Assembly (NCBI GenBank): GCA_038120295.1
Contig: JAYOLL010000015.1
Coordinates: 13,004-77,003, forward strand
Length of the DNA: 64,000 nucleotides
Direction: 5' to 3'
Source: JAYOEY01 sp038120295
GTDB taxonomy: Bacteria; Pseudomonadota; Alphaproteobacteria; MPNO01; UBA2964
A program made the translations under genes and the position numbers. Each line of letters begins with the position of its first letter. The first letter of the stretch is position 1. Of the stretch, positions 27,497-35,562 are shown one piece after another. Below the pieces are notes generated by a model, which worked only from the letters and a program-made list of their open reading frames with translations, had not been told where the DNA came from and made no database searches.

Positions 27497-28158
27497 ACGG
27501 ATTCGTCCGGATCGTCCGCCGTGAACTCAACCTCGCCTTGCGACAGGCGGGCGACAGCGTCGTCATCGTGCTGTTCTTCATCCTTGCCGCAGTGCTGTTC
27601 CCGTTCGGCATCGGCCCGGAGCCCAACATACTGTCCCGTATGGCGGCCGGCACGGTGTGGGTGACCGCCCTTCTCGCCGCCATGCTGTCGTTCGAGCGGC
27701 TGTTCGTCCCGGATTACGAGGACGGCAGTCTCGAGCAGCTGGCGCTCGCCCCGATCCCGCTGGAACTCACGGTTCTGGCCAAGGCGGCGGCGCACTGGCT
27801 GACGACAGGTCTGCCGCTGCTTATTGCGGCGCCTGTGATCGCGGTCATGTTCGGCATGCCCGAACAGGGCTACGGTGCGCTGATGACATCGATGGCGTTA
27901 GGCACCCCGGTTCTGAGCCTGATCGGCACGGTCGGCGCGGCGTTGACCCTGGGCGCGCGGCGCGGCGGCGTGCTGCTGGCGCTGCTGGTGCTGCCGCTTG
28001 TCATCCCGGTATTGATCTTCGGCGCGGCCTCGATAGAGGCGGCGATCGGCGGGTTTCCGGTCGGCCCGCATCTTCTTCTGATGGGCGGCATGCTACTGGG
28101 AGCGCTCGTGCTTTGCCCCTGGGCGGCGGCAGCGTCGCTCAGGCAGGCTCTGGAGTGA
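27493..28158 (+). CDS. ccmB: Heme exporter membrane protein CcmB
   Basis: 221 aa, six predicted hydrophobic segments. The family-typical region ERLFVPDYEDGSLEQLALAP (about 69-88) follows the second helix. It is the permease partner of CcmA in the inner membrane. Translational coupling to ccmA is indicated by the 4-nt overlap. A 160-nt gap then separates it from ccmC, an unusual break in an otherwise tightly packed locus. Confidence 0.95.
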   Translation: MNGFVRIVRRELNLALRQAGDSVVIVLFFILAAVLFPFGIGPEPNILSRMAAGTVWVTALLAAMLSFERLFVPDYEDGSLEQLALAPIPLELTVLAKAAAHWLTTGLPLLIAAPVIAVMFGMPEQGYGALMTSMALGTPVLSLIGTVGAALTLGARRGGVLLALLVLPLVIPVLIFGAASIEAAIGGFPVGPHLLLMGGMLLGALVLCPWAAAASLRQALE

Positions 28159-28318
28159 ATGAAAATGACGAAAATTTGGAGCTGGCAAGAGGCGGTTTGC
28201 CGGAATAAGGTCCGCTGCCGCCGGTTTCATCCGGTACGATAACGGGTATCGGGTTCAAAAACCGCCGAAGATACCTAAATTAGGTCCTGCATAGCCGGAA
28301 ATCAGCGCCGACGACGAC
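28159..28318. other. ccmB-ccmC spacer with small palindrome
   Basis: Spacer of 160 nt without a gene. It contains ACCTAA-A-TTAGGT (28273-28285), a perfect 6-1-6 inverted repeat 34 nt before the ccmC start, which could be an operator or small hairpin controlling ccmC onward. No clear sigma-70 elements were seen. Confidence 0.4.
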
Positions 28319-29071
28319 ATGATCCTGCAGCAATACGCCAACCCCGCCCGGTTCAGCCGACTCGCCGACCGGCTGATGCCATTCCTTGCGTGGCCAGCCG
28401 CGCTGCTGCTCGCGGCAGGGCTGTATTTCGGACTGTTCAACTCGCCGCCGGACTATCAGCAGGGCGATACGGTTCGGATCATGTATATCCACGTGCCGGC
28501 CGCGATCATGGCGGAAAGCGTATTCATCATGATGGCGGTCGCGAGCGCCGTGGGGCTGATCTGGCGGCATCCTCTCGCACATTTGTCGGCCCAGGCCGCG
28601 GCGCCGCTAGGCGCGGGATTCACCTTTCTGTGCCTTTTCTCCGGATCCCTGTGGGGCAAACCGATGTGGGGCACATGGTGGGTATGGGATGCGCGCCTGA
28701 CATCGGTCCTGATCCTTTTCTTCCTCTATCTCGGTTTCATTGCGCTAAAGGACGCGTTCGACGATCCGGCACGCGGCGAGAAGGCGGCAGCGATCCTGGC
28801 GCTGGTCGGTTCGATCAACGTTCCAATCATCAAGTTTTCAGTGGAATGGTGGAACACGCTGCACCAGCCGCCCAGCCTCGGCGTCACGAAGGTGGCCATT
28901 CATTCGTCGATCCTGCTCCCGCTCATGCTGATGGCGGCGGGTTTCGGTTTCTATTTCGGCGCAGTTCTGCTGATCCGCATGAAATCGCTGATGCTGGCAC
29001 GGCGCGCACGCGGCATGGCGATGGCCCGGGCGGCGGGAGAGCCCGGTGCGGGCCGGGAAGCACAGGTTTAG
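28319..29071 (+). CDS. ccmC: Heme transporter CcmC
   Basis: 250 aa, six membrane segments. The heme-handling tryptophan-rich WWD motif is GTWWVWDARLTS (about 121-132), flanked by conserved histidines in YIHVPAAIMAE and WWNTLHQPPS. CcmC loads heme onto CcmE at the periplasmic face of the inner membrane. The start at ATG 28319 gives MILQQYANPARFSRLADRL, the usual N-terminus length. ccmD follows after 4 nt. Confidence 0.96.
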   Translation: MILQQYANPARFSRLADRLMPFLAWPAALLLAAGLYFGLFNSPPDYQQGDTVRIMYIHVPAAIMAESVFIMMAVASAVGLIWRHPLAHLSAQAAAPLGAGFTFLCLFSGSLWGKPMWGTWWVWDARLTSVLILFFLYLGFIALKDAFDDPARGEKAAAILALVGSINVPIIKFSVEWWNTLHQPPSLGVTKVAIHSSILLPLMLMAAGFGFYFGAVLLIRMKSLMLARRARGMAMARAAGEPGAGREAQV

Positions 29072-29075
29072 CGAA

Positions 29076-29264
29076 ATGGCGGAATTTTTCGCAATGGGCG
29101 GACATGCCGCCTTCATCTGGCCAGTCTACGGACTGGCGCTGGGGCTGCTCGGCGGGTTTCTCTTCACAAGCCTGCGAAGATTGCGAACGATGGAGCGGGA
29201 AGTCGAGGCGCTCGAAAAAGCCTCGCCCAGACGTGGTCCCAGGGGCAGCGGAGGCGCATCGTGA
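29076..29264 (+). CDS. ccmD: Heme exporter small protein CcmD
   Basis: 62 aa, one membrane helix (AAFIWPVYGLALGLLGGFLF), preceded by the usual MAEFFAMGGH text and followed by a basic, coiled stretch RRLRTMEREVEALEKA, the standard CcmD plan. It stabilises CcmC-CcmE and helps release holo-CcmE. The start is placed at ATG 29076; a longer in-frame start at 29046 would overlap ccmC. Its stop overlaps the GTG start of ccmE. Confidence 0.9.
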   Translation: MAEFFAMGGHAAFIWPVYGLALGLLGGFLFTSLRRLRTMEREVEALEKASPRRGPRGSGGAS

Positions 29265-29707
29265 ACCGGAAACAGAGACGCATGGGCGTCATCGCCATGG
29301 GGCTGCTGACGCTCGGCGTCGCAGCCGCCCTCGTGCTGACCGCGCTGGAGGACAGCATTGTGTTCTTCTACAGCCCGACCGACCTGGTGGAGAAGAAAGC
29401 GCCCACCGATCAGCGGCTTCGCGTCGGCGGCATCGTGAAGGAAGGAAGCGTCGAGAAGAGCAAGGATGGGGTAACCACCGTCTTTACCGTGACCGATACC
29501 GCCAACACGGTGCAGATATCCTTCAGGGGCGTCCTGCCAGACCTGTTCCGAGAAGGACAGGGGATCGTCGCTGAAGGCAAGTTTCAGGAATCCGGCACCT
29601 TCACGGCGGACGAGGTGCTGGCCAAGCATGACGAGAACTACATGCCGCCCGAAGTGGCCGACGCGCTGAAAAAGGCCGGACACTGGAAAGGGAACGAAAA
29701 GAAATGA
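29261..29707 (+). CDS. ccmE: Cytochrome c maturation heme chaperone CcmE
   Basis: 148 aa with a GTG start inside the ccmD stop (GTGA). One N-terminal membrane anchor (about 10-28) precedes an OB-fold domain. The covalent heme-binding histidine is His123 in the HDENY motif (H-x3-Y), and LRVGGIVKEGSVEKSKDG matches the family core. It receives heme from CcmC and delivers it to CcmF in the periplasm. Overlaps ccmF by 4 nt. Confidence 0.96.
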   Translation: MNRKQRRMGVIAMGLLTLGVAAALVLTALEDSIVFFYSPTDLVEKKAPTDQRLRVGGIVKEGSVEKSKDGVTTVFTVTDTANTVQISFRGVLPDLFREGQGIVAEGKFQESGTFTADEVLAKHDENYMPPEVADALKKAGHWKGNEKK

Positions 29708-31692
29708 TCCCCGAAATCGGTCTGTTCGCCCTGGTTCTCGCCTTCATCGTTTCCTGCGCGCAGGGCGTGGTCCCGCTGGTCGGGGCAGCGCGCGATCACC
29801 AGGGCATGATGGAAATGGCGCGAACCTCTGCCACGGCGCAGTTCGTTCTGGTGCTGATTTCCTTTGCGGCGCTGATGCATTCCTACGTGGTTTCCGATTT
29901 CTCGGTCGTCAATGTGGCCACGAATTCGCACACGCTGAAGCCGATGCTCTACAAGATCTCGGGCGTGTGGGGCAATCACGAAGGCTCGATGGTGCTGTGG
30001 GTTCTGATCCTGGCGCTGTTCGGGCTTGCCGTCGCCATATCGGGCGGCAACCTGCCGCCGGGGCTGCGAGCAAGGGTTCTGGGCATTCAGGGTCTGATCG
30101 GCGCCGGATTTCTTGCCTTCATCATCTGGACCTCGAACCCGTTCGAACGGCTGTCTCCGGCGCCGCTTGAGGGCAACGGGCTCAACCCCATCCTGCAGGA
30201 TCCAGGCCTCGCCTTTCACCCGCCGTTTCTCTATCTCGGCTATGTCGGATTCTCGATGGCGTTTTCGTTTGCCGTCGCCGCGCTGATCGAAGGGCGCGTC
30301 GACGCGGCCTGGGCGCGCTGGGTCCGGCCATGGACGCTAGCCGCCTGGTGCGCGCTCACCATCGGCATCGCGATGGGGAGCTGGTGGGCCTATTATGAGC
30401 TCGGCTGGGGCGGCTGGTGGTTCTGGGACCCGGTGGAGAACGCCTCGTTTATCCCGTGGCTGGTCGGCACCGCCCTGCTGCATTCCGCGATCGTGGTGGA
30501 AAAGCGCGACGCGCTGAAAAGTTGGACGATCCTGCTCGCCATCCTCGCCTTTTCGACTTCCCTGCTTGGGACCTTCCTGGTGCGCTCGGGCGTCCTCAGC
30601 TCGGTTCACGCCTTCGCCAGCGATCCGGAACGGGGCGTCTTTATCCTCGGGCTGATCGTGATCGTCGTCGGCGGGTCGCTGACGCTCTATGCGATCCGCG
30701 CGCCCCAGCTCAAGGGCGGAGGCCTGTTCGCGCCGATTTCGCGCGAGGGCGCGCTGGTGTTCAACAACCTGCTGCTGACCACCGGGGCCGCCGTGGTAAC
30801 GCTGGGAACGCTTTATCCGCTGATCCTCGAAGCGTTCGGCGGCGGCAAGGTTTCCGTCGGACCGCCTTTCTTCAATGCGACTTTCGTGCCGCTGATGATT
30901 CCGGTGCTGATCGCCTGCGTGATCGGCGCGATGATGAGCTGGAAACGCAGCGATCTTCGCGGCGTAATGGCCCGCCTGTGGGCCGCCTTCGCAGCGGCCC
31001 TGATCGTCACGATCGCGGTCGCCCTGTTTGTCGGATTCAAGGACATTCTGGCGGCGCTCGGCCTCGGGCTCGCGGCCTGGCTGCTGGTCGGCTCCGCCGT
31101 GGAAATCGCCGAGCGGATCGCCCTGTTCCGCGGGCCGCTGGCAAACTCGCTGCGCCGCGCCGCAGGCCTGCCGCGTTCCGCTTGGGGCGGCGCGATCGCG
31201 CATGGCGCGCTGGGACTTACGGTCGCCGGCATCACGGCATCTTCCGCCTGGCAGGACGAGCATATCCAGCATATGCGTGCAGGCGACCGGCTTGCCGTCG
31301 GCCCCTATGAAGTGATTTTCCAGGGGGCCGCCCCGGTAAAGGGCCCAAACTGGGACGGCATTCGCGGCACCTTTAACGTGATGCGCGACGGCGAACTCGT
31401 TACCGTGCTTCATCCCGAAAAAAGGGACTATCCGGCAGAGCGCAACCAGACGACCGAAGCCGGCATCCATTACACGGTCGCAGGCGATCTCTACACGGTG
31501 CTGGGCGAAAGGGCGCGGGAAGGCGGGTGGAGTACGCGGATCTATTTCAACCCGCTGGTCGCCTGGATCTGGATCGGCTGCGTATTCATGGCGATTGGCG
31601 GGCTGGTATCGCTGACCGACCGGCGACACCGGGTCGGCGCGCCCCGCCGGGCGGCCGCAACGCCTTCCGCGACAGCCGCAGAGAGCGCGTAA
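29704..31692 (+). CDS. ccmF: Heme lyase CcmF
   Basis: 662 aa, normal CcmF length, with many membrane helices. The WWD domain WGGWWFWDPVENASFIPWL lies at about 236-254; NSHTLKPMLYKISGVWGNHE (about 76-95) and LHSAIVVEKRDALKSWT are also typical. CcmF attaches heme to the CxxCH motifs of apocytochromes, working with CcmG, CcmH and CcmI. Overlaps ccmE; the TTG start of ccmG follows after 1 nt. Confidence 0.97.
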   Translation: MIPEIGLFALVLAFIVSCAQGVVPLVGAARDHQGMMEMARTSATAQFVLVLISFAALMHSYVVSDFSVVNVATNSHTLKPMLYKISGVWGNHEGSMVLWVLILALFGLAVAISGGNLPPGLRARVLGIQGLIGAGFLAFIIWTSNPFERLSPAPLEGNGLNPILQDPGLAFHPPFLYLGYVGFSMAFSFAVAALIEGRVDAAWARWVRPWTLAAWCALTIGIAMGSWWAYYELGWGGWWFWDPVENASFIPWLVGTALLHSAIVVEKRDALKSWTILLAILAFSTSLLGTFLVRSGVLSSVHAFASDPERGVFILGLIVIVVGGSLTLYAIRAPQLKGGGLFAPISREGALVFNNLLLTTGAAVVTLGTLYPLILEAFGGGKVSVGPPFFNATFVPLMIPVLIACVIGAMMSWKRSDLRGVMARLWAAFAAALIVTIAVALFVGFKDILAALGLGLAAWLLVGSAVEIAERIALFRGPLANSLRRAAGLPRSAWGGAIAHGALGLTVAGITASSAWQDEHIQHMRAGDRLAVGPYEVIFQGAAPVKGPNWDGIRGTFNVMRDGELVTVLHPEKRDYPAERNQTTEAGIHYTVAGDLYTVLGERAREGGWSTRIYFNPLVAWIWIGCVFMAIGGLVSLTDRRHRVGAPRRAAATPSATAAESA

Positions 31693-31693
31693 T

Positions 31694-32251
31694 TTGAAGG
31701 CGCTCCAGCCCCGTTTCCTGATTCCGGTCGTCGCCTTCCTGGCGCTGGCGGCCGTCTTTGCAATGCAGCTGTCCGATATCAGCGGCGGCAAGAACATCTC
31801 CGATCTGCCATCCGCGCTGATCGGCAAGCCGGCGCCGGCGCTCGACCTGCCGCCCATACAGGGAGACGGGCCCGGTCTTAAGAGCGCCGATTTCAAAGGT
31901 CAGGTCGCGCTGGTCAATATCTGGGCGTCCTGGTGCCCGCCCTGCCGGCTCGAACACCCGCTGCTGATGCGGCTTGCCGGCGAAGGGGTGAAGCTCTACG
32001 GCGTCAACTACAAGGACAGGCCGGAAGCCGCCATCGCGTTCCTGGCGGAGCTCGGAAACCCGTTCAAGGCGCTGGGCGCGGACCGGACTGGACGAACATC
32101 CATCGACTGGGGCGTCTATGGCTACCCCGAGACGTTCGTCGTCGACAAAAAGGGCATCGTCCGCTACCGCCATGTCGGCCCGATCATGCCGCAGGACCTG
32201 GATACGAAAATCTATCCCCTGCTCAAGAGGCTGGAGACGGATAAGGGATGA
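31694..32251 (+). CDS. ccmG: Thiol:disulfide interchange protein CcmG/DsbE
   Basis: 185 aa with an unusual TTG start (31694), directly after the ccmF stop. A single N-terminal anchor precedes a thioredoxin fold with the active site W-C81-P-P-C84 and the family's GVYGYPETFVVDKKG segment containing the cis-Pro. It reduces the apocytochrome CxxCH cysteines in the periplasm. ccmH overlaps its stop by 4 nt. Confidence 0.95.
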   Translation: MKALQPRFLIPVVAFLALAAVFAMQLSDISGGKNISDLPSALIGKPAPALDLPPIQGDGPGLKSADFKGQVALVNIWASWCPPCRLEHPLLMRLAGEGVKLYGVNYKDRPEAAIAFLAELGNPFKALGADRTGRTSIDWGVYGYPETFVVDKKGIVRYRHVGPIMPQDLDTKIYPLLKRLETDKG

Positions 32252-32715
32252 GAAGCGCGGTGGTGATCCTGCTTGGCCTTCTGATGGCGGCCCCCGCCGG
32301 AGCGGTCGAACCGAACGAGATCCTCAAGGACCCCGCGCTTGAGGCGCGGGCGCGGGAAATCGGCAAGGAGCTGCGCTGTCTGGTCTGCCAGAACCAGTCG
32401 ATCGACGATTCCAACGCCGACCTCGCGCGCGATCTGCGAGTGATCGTGCGGGAACGGCTGACCAAAGGCGACACCGACAAGCAGGTGTTCGATTATGTGG
32501 TCTCGCGCTATGGCGATTTCGTCCTGCTCAAACCGCCGGTGAAATCCTCGACCCTGATGCTTTGGGGCGCGCCGGTGATTGTGCTGCTCCTCGGGATCGC
32601 TGGCCTGGTGGTCTGGTTCCGCAACCGCGAGGCGCCGACCGACGATGACGTTGGCCTGACGGAAGACGAACGGCAGCGACTCGCTGACCTCCTTAAATCG
32701 GAAGACGGCAAATGA
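32248..32715 (+). CDS. ccmH: Cytochrome c maturation protein CcmH (CcmL-type)
   Basis: 155 aa. A signal peptide/anchor (VVILLGLLMAAPAGA) precedes the redox motif LRC44LVC47QNQSIDDSNADLA, then the conserved SRYGDFVLLKPP and a C-terminal membrane helix. This is the short CcmH domain that, with CcmG, reduces apocytochrome c; the long TPR part is encoded separately as CcmI. Overlaps both neighbours by 4 nt. Confidence 0.95.
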   Translation: MRSAVVILLGLLMAAPAGAVEPNEILKDPALEARAREIGKELRCLVCQNQSIDDSNADLARDLRVIVRERLTKGDTDKQVFDYVVSRYGDFVLLKPPVKSSTLMLWGAPVIVLLLGIAGLVVWFRNREAPTDDDVGLTEDERQRLADLLKSEDGK

Positions 32716-34178
32716 CGCTGTGGATCGTAATCGGCGCGCTGGCGCTCGCCGCCGGTGTTGCTCTGGCCCTGCCCCTTTTGCGTCCCGGGCGTCCTCGCCC
32801 GTCACGCGATGCCTATGACAGCCAGGTCTATAGAGATCAGCTGGCCGAGCTGGAGCGCGATATCGAGCGCGGCGCCATCTCGGCGGAAGAGGCGGTATCG
32901 GCGCGCACTGAAATATCCCGCAGGCTGCTCGCCGCTGACAGCGCCGCACAGGAACAGGCGGCAAACGATACCAGGCGCATCGCCCCTGCGGAGTTTTCAG
33001 GTCTGACAGTTGCACTCACCGTGCCGGCCTGCGCGCTCGCGATATACGCCATCCTGGGTTCGCCGTCCCTGCCCGGCCGCCCCGCACAGGAAGTCCGCGC
33101 CACGCATCCCACAACCGGCGGCGCGGGCCAGCAGGCCACGGAAGCCGAGCTGATCGCGCGTCTCGCCAGGGCGCTCGAATCCCGGCCCGACGATCTTCGC
33201 GGCTGGTCGCTTTACGCCAACAGTCTCGCCACAACGGGCCGATACAACGAGGCCATTGGCGCCTTCCAGCGAGTCGTGAGGCTGGCCCCGAAGGACGCCG
33301 CTCTGCGCGCTCGCTATGCCGAAACCGTGGTGTTCGCCGCCGACGGCAAGGTGGTTCCCATCGCTCGCGTCATCCTGAAGGAAGCCCTGACGCTCGATCC
33401 GAAGGAGCCTCGCGCGCGCTACTATCAGAGTCTCGCCGATTACCAGGACGGAAAGACCGAAGACGCGATCCGGAAATGGCTGGCACTGGAAGCGGAAACC
33501 CCGCCGGGCGCGGAATGGCGGCGGACGCTTGGCGCGCGCATCTCGGACTTTGCACGCGAGGCAGGCATTTCCAGCGAACGGATGGCAGCGCTTGCCCGGA
33601 AAGCCCAGGCCAACAAGGGCGCCTCGACAGCAAAAACGAGCCCCCCTCTTCCGGCGCAAGCGCCGGGCCCCGCACCGGGCAATCCGACAGCTGAGCAGAT
33701 GCAGGCGGCGCAGCAGATGTCGTCCGGGGACCGGCAGGCGATGATCCGCGGCATGGTCGAAGGTCTTGCCGAGAAGATGAAGGACGACCCGAATAATCTG
33801 GAGGGCTGGCTTCGGCTGGCCCGGTCCTATTCGGTTCTGGGCGAAACGGAAAAGTCGTACGACGCCTTTGAACGCGCCGTCGCTCTCAAGCCAGGCGACG
33901 CAGAGCTCCTGGCGCAGTATGCGGAATCGATCGCACGGTCCATCAAGTCCCACAATTCGGTTCCGCCGAAACTTGTGGAGGTGTCGAACCGTCTGCTGGC
34001 GCTCCAGCCCAACCATGGGCCTGCCCTGTGGTTCACCGCCAATGCGATGGCGGCGTCCGGCGACACGAAGGGCGCTCGCGAGCGCTTCACCAGGTTGCTT
34101 GGGCTGCTCGACCCGGCCACGCCCCAGCACCGGGACGTCAAGGCGAAGATCGACGCGCTGTCCGCCGCTAAAAACTGA
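32712..34178 (+). CDS. ccmI: Apocytochrome c chaperone CcmI (CycH)
   Basis: 488 aa. Two N-terminal membrane helices (about 3-22 and 97-113) flank a cytoplasmic leucine-zipper-like segment YRDQLAELERDIERG, typical of CcmI. The periplasmic part has TPR repeats in two blocks (about 150-270 and 345-470), split by a Pro/Ala/Gln-rich linker. It binds the C-terminal helix of apocytochromes and presents them to CcmF-CcmH. Last gene of the ccm locus; its 3' end overlaps the convergent TauE gene by 11 nt. Confidence 0.92.
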   Translation: MTLWIVIGALALAAGVALALPLLRPGRPRPSRDAYDSQVYRDQLAELERDIERGAISAEEAVSARTEISRRLLAADSAAQEQAANDTRRIAPAEFSGLTVALTVPACALAIYAILGSPSLPGRPAQEVRATHPTTGGAGQQATEAELIARLARALESRPDDLRGWSLYANSLATTGRYNEAIGAFQRVVRLAPKDAALRARYAETVVFAADGKVVPIARVILKEALTLDPKEPRARYYQSLADYQDGKTEDAIRKWLALEAETPPGAEWRRTLGARISDFAREAGISSERMAALARKAQANKGASTAKTSPPLPAQAPGPAPGNPTAEQMQAAQQMSSGDRQAMIRGMVEGLAEKMKDDPNNLEGWLRLARSYSVLGETEKSYDAFERAVALKPGDAELLAQYAESIARSIKSHNSVPPKLVEVSNRLLALQPNHGPALWFTANAMAASGDTKGARERFTRLLGLLDPATPQHRDVKAKIDALSAAKN

Positions 34179-34899
34179 TCCACCCCGCGTTTTCCGCGCC
34201 GGCCCAGAGCAGGCGCACGGCCAGCAGCGACAGTACGATCTGGAAGATGCGGCGGAACAGGGCTTCGGGCATCCGACGGAGCACGATCCGCCCGACCCAG
34301 GAACCGGCGATCGACACGGCGATCATCGGCAGGATCAACGGCAGATACTGCATCAGCGTAAAGCCGAGAAACCCGAACACGAGAATCTTGAGGGCGTGCA
34401 CGAACGTCATCAGGAAGGCATGCGTCGCGACGAACTGCTGACGGTCGGGACAGGCTGCGGCGACGAACGGCGCCAATAGCGACCCGCTGGCCCCGACGAA
34501 GAAACCGAGCAGCGTGCCGCCGGCGCCGAGCGCGAAGAACTTGCGCGGCGAATACGCAATCGCAGCCGGCGGCGGGAACCAGCAGAGATAGAGAATGAAG
34601 ACACCAAGGGTCGTCTGCATGATACCGGTCGGCAGCTCGACCACCACGTTGCCGCCGATGATGGCGCCGACCAGCGCTCCCGACATAAAGGCCGGCAGCA
34701 GATGGCGCAGGATTTCCCGCCGCATCATGATCGAGCGGCCGAGATTGGTGCCGAGCAGCACCGCCCCATGCAGCGGAATCAGCACCGCCGGCGGAAAAAT
34801 CGTCGCCATCACGCCGATCAGCAAGACCCCACCGCCAAGCCCTGCGACCACGCCGAACGCGCCCGTAAAACCGGCGAGCGCGGTCAGGCCGATAAACAC
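34168..34899 (-). CDS. TauE/SafE-family sulfite exporter-like permease
   Basis: 243 aa from GTG 34899, eight or so hydrophobic segments, with glycine-rich repeats (GAFGVVAGLGGGVLLIG early, GFFVGASGSLLAPFVAAACP in the second half) typical of TauE/SafE. The frame stays open upstream, and a run beginning at an ATT codon (34938) would add EFLDIVPGVSPW, which looks like a normal TauE N-terminus; the true start may therefore be non-canonical. Substrate unknown, perhaps a sulfonate or organic anion. Confidence 0.85.
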   Translation of the reverse strand: MFIGLTALAGFTGAFGVVAGLGGGVLLIGVMATIFPPAVLIPLHGAVLLGTNLGRSIMMRREILRHLLPAFMSGALVGAIIGGNVVVELPTGIMQTTLGVFILYLCWFPPPAAIAYSPRKFFALGAGGTLLGFFVGASGSLLAPFVAAACPDRQQFVATHAFLMTFVHALKILVFGFLGFTLMQYLPLILPMIAVSIAGSWVGRIVLRRMPEALFRRIFQIVLSLLAVRLLWAGAENAGWISF

Positions 34900-34977
34900 C
34901 CAGGGCGAGACGCCGGGGACGATGTCGAGAAATTCAATCGGACGGGTCCAGTCAATTCCGCGAGAACGCGGGCGGAA

Positions 34978-35370
34978 TCATTTCCGGCTCCACGCACCCG
35001 ATGAGCTTTGTATCCAGGTGCCCTTGGGCGCCTGCGCCGCGATGCGACCAGCATAGACCGCGCCGACCTGAGCGGCTGAAACCCCTTGCTGCCGCGCCCT
35101 GTCGGCATAAATCCTGCGGCGCTGGCTGTTGACCTTGTCGACAAGATTCCGGGTCTGGGACGAGGCGTTTCCCCGTATAACGGCGAAACCGTCAGCGCCC
35201 TCCCCGACCGCGCCGGAGGCCCGGACAGCATCGAGCGATTGCGCCGCGCCCTGCGACGGCGCTGCCACAAGAACACAGGCAGCAAATAACAGCACTGAGG
35301 CCAGGCGCCAAAGCGACGAAACATTACGGAACCGGGTTGTCGGCATGATCGAAACCAGCGTTTGAGACAT
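34978..35370 (-). CDS. YdbL-family (DUF1318) periplasmic protein
   Basis: 130 aa with a signal peptide (LASVLLFAACVLVAAPSQGA). The DUF1318 core is present: LDAVRASGAVGEGADGFAVI, NSQRRRIYADRARQQGVSAA and the C-terminal PKGTWIQSSSGAWSRK, closely following the E. coli YdbL pattern. Its start overlaps the ynbE stop (TGATG). In E. coli the ydbH-ynbE-ydbL operon builds an intermembrane phospholipid bridge, and YdbL is thought to modulate it. Confidence 0.85.
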   Translation of the reverse strand: MSQTLVSIMPTTRFRNVSSLWRLASVLLFAACVLVAAPSQGAAQSLDAVRASGAVGEGADGFAVIRGNASSQTRNLVDKVNSQRRRIYADRARQQGVSAAQVGAVYAGRIAAQAPKGTWIQSSSGAWSRK

Positions 35371-35561
35371 CAGAAAATATCGGGATTGGCGCTGATATCC
35401 TTATCGGCGCTTTGTTCGAGCTTCACCCTGACCTCGGCATCGAGCTTGATGTTGAGGTTAATGGTGATGGGTTTTTCGGGCGGCTTTACAGAGACCTCCG
35501 GGGCGCAGCCGGAAAGGCCCGCCATGAACATCAGCATCAGAATGGATCGAATTGCCGCCAT
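35370..35561 (-). CDS. YnbE-family outer-membrane lipoprotein
   Basis: 63 aa. Lipobox LSGC with Cys19 after a short signal peptide (MAAIRSILMLMFMAG), followed by PITINLNIKLDAEVRVKLEQ, the beta-strand text typical of YnbE. YnbE multimers cap the periplasmic YdbH groove at the outer membrane in E. coli. It sits between ydbH and ydbL, with a 1-nt gap upstream and a 1-nt overlap downstream. Confidence 0.87.
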   Translation of the reverse strand: MAAIRSILMLMFMAGLSGCAPEVSVKPPEKPITINLNIKLDAEVRVKLEQSADKDISANPDIF

Positions 35562-35562
35562 A

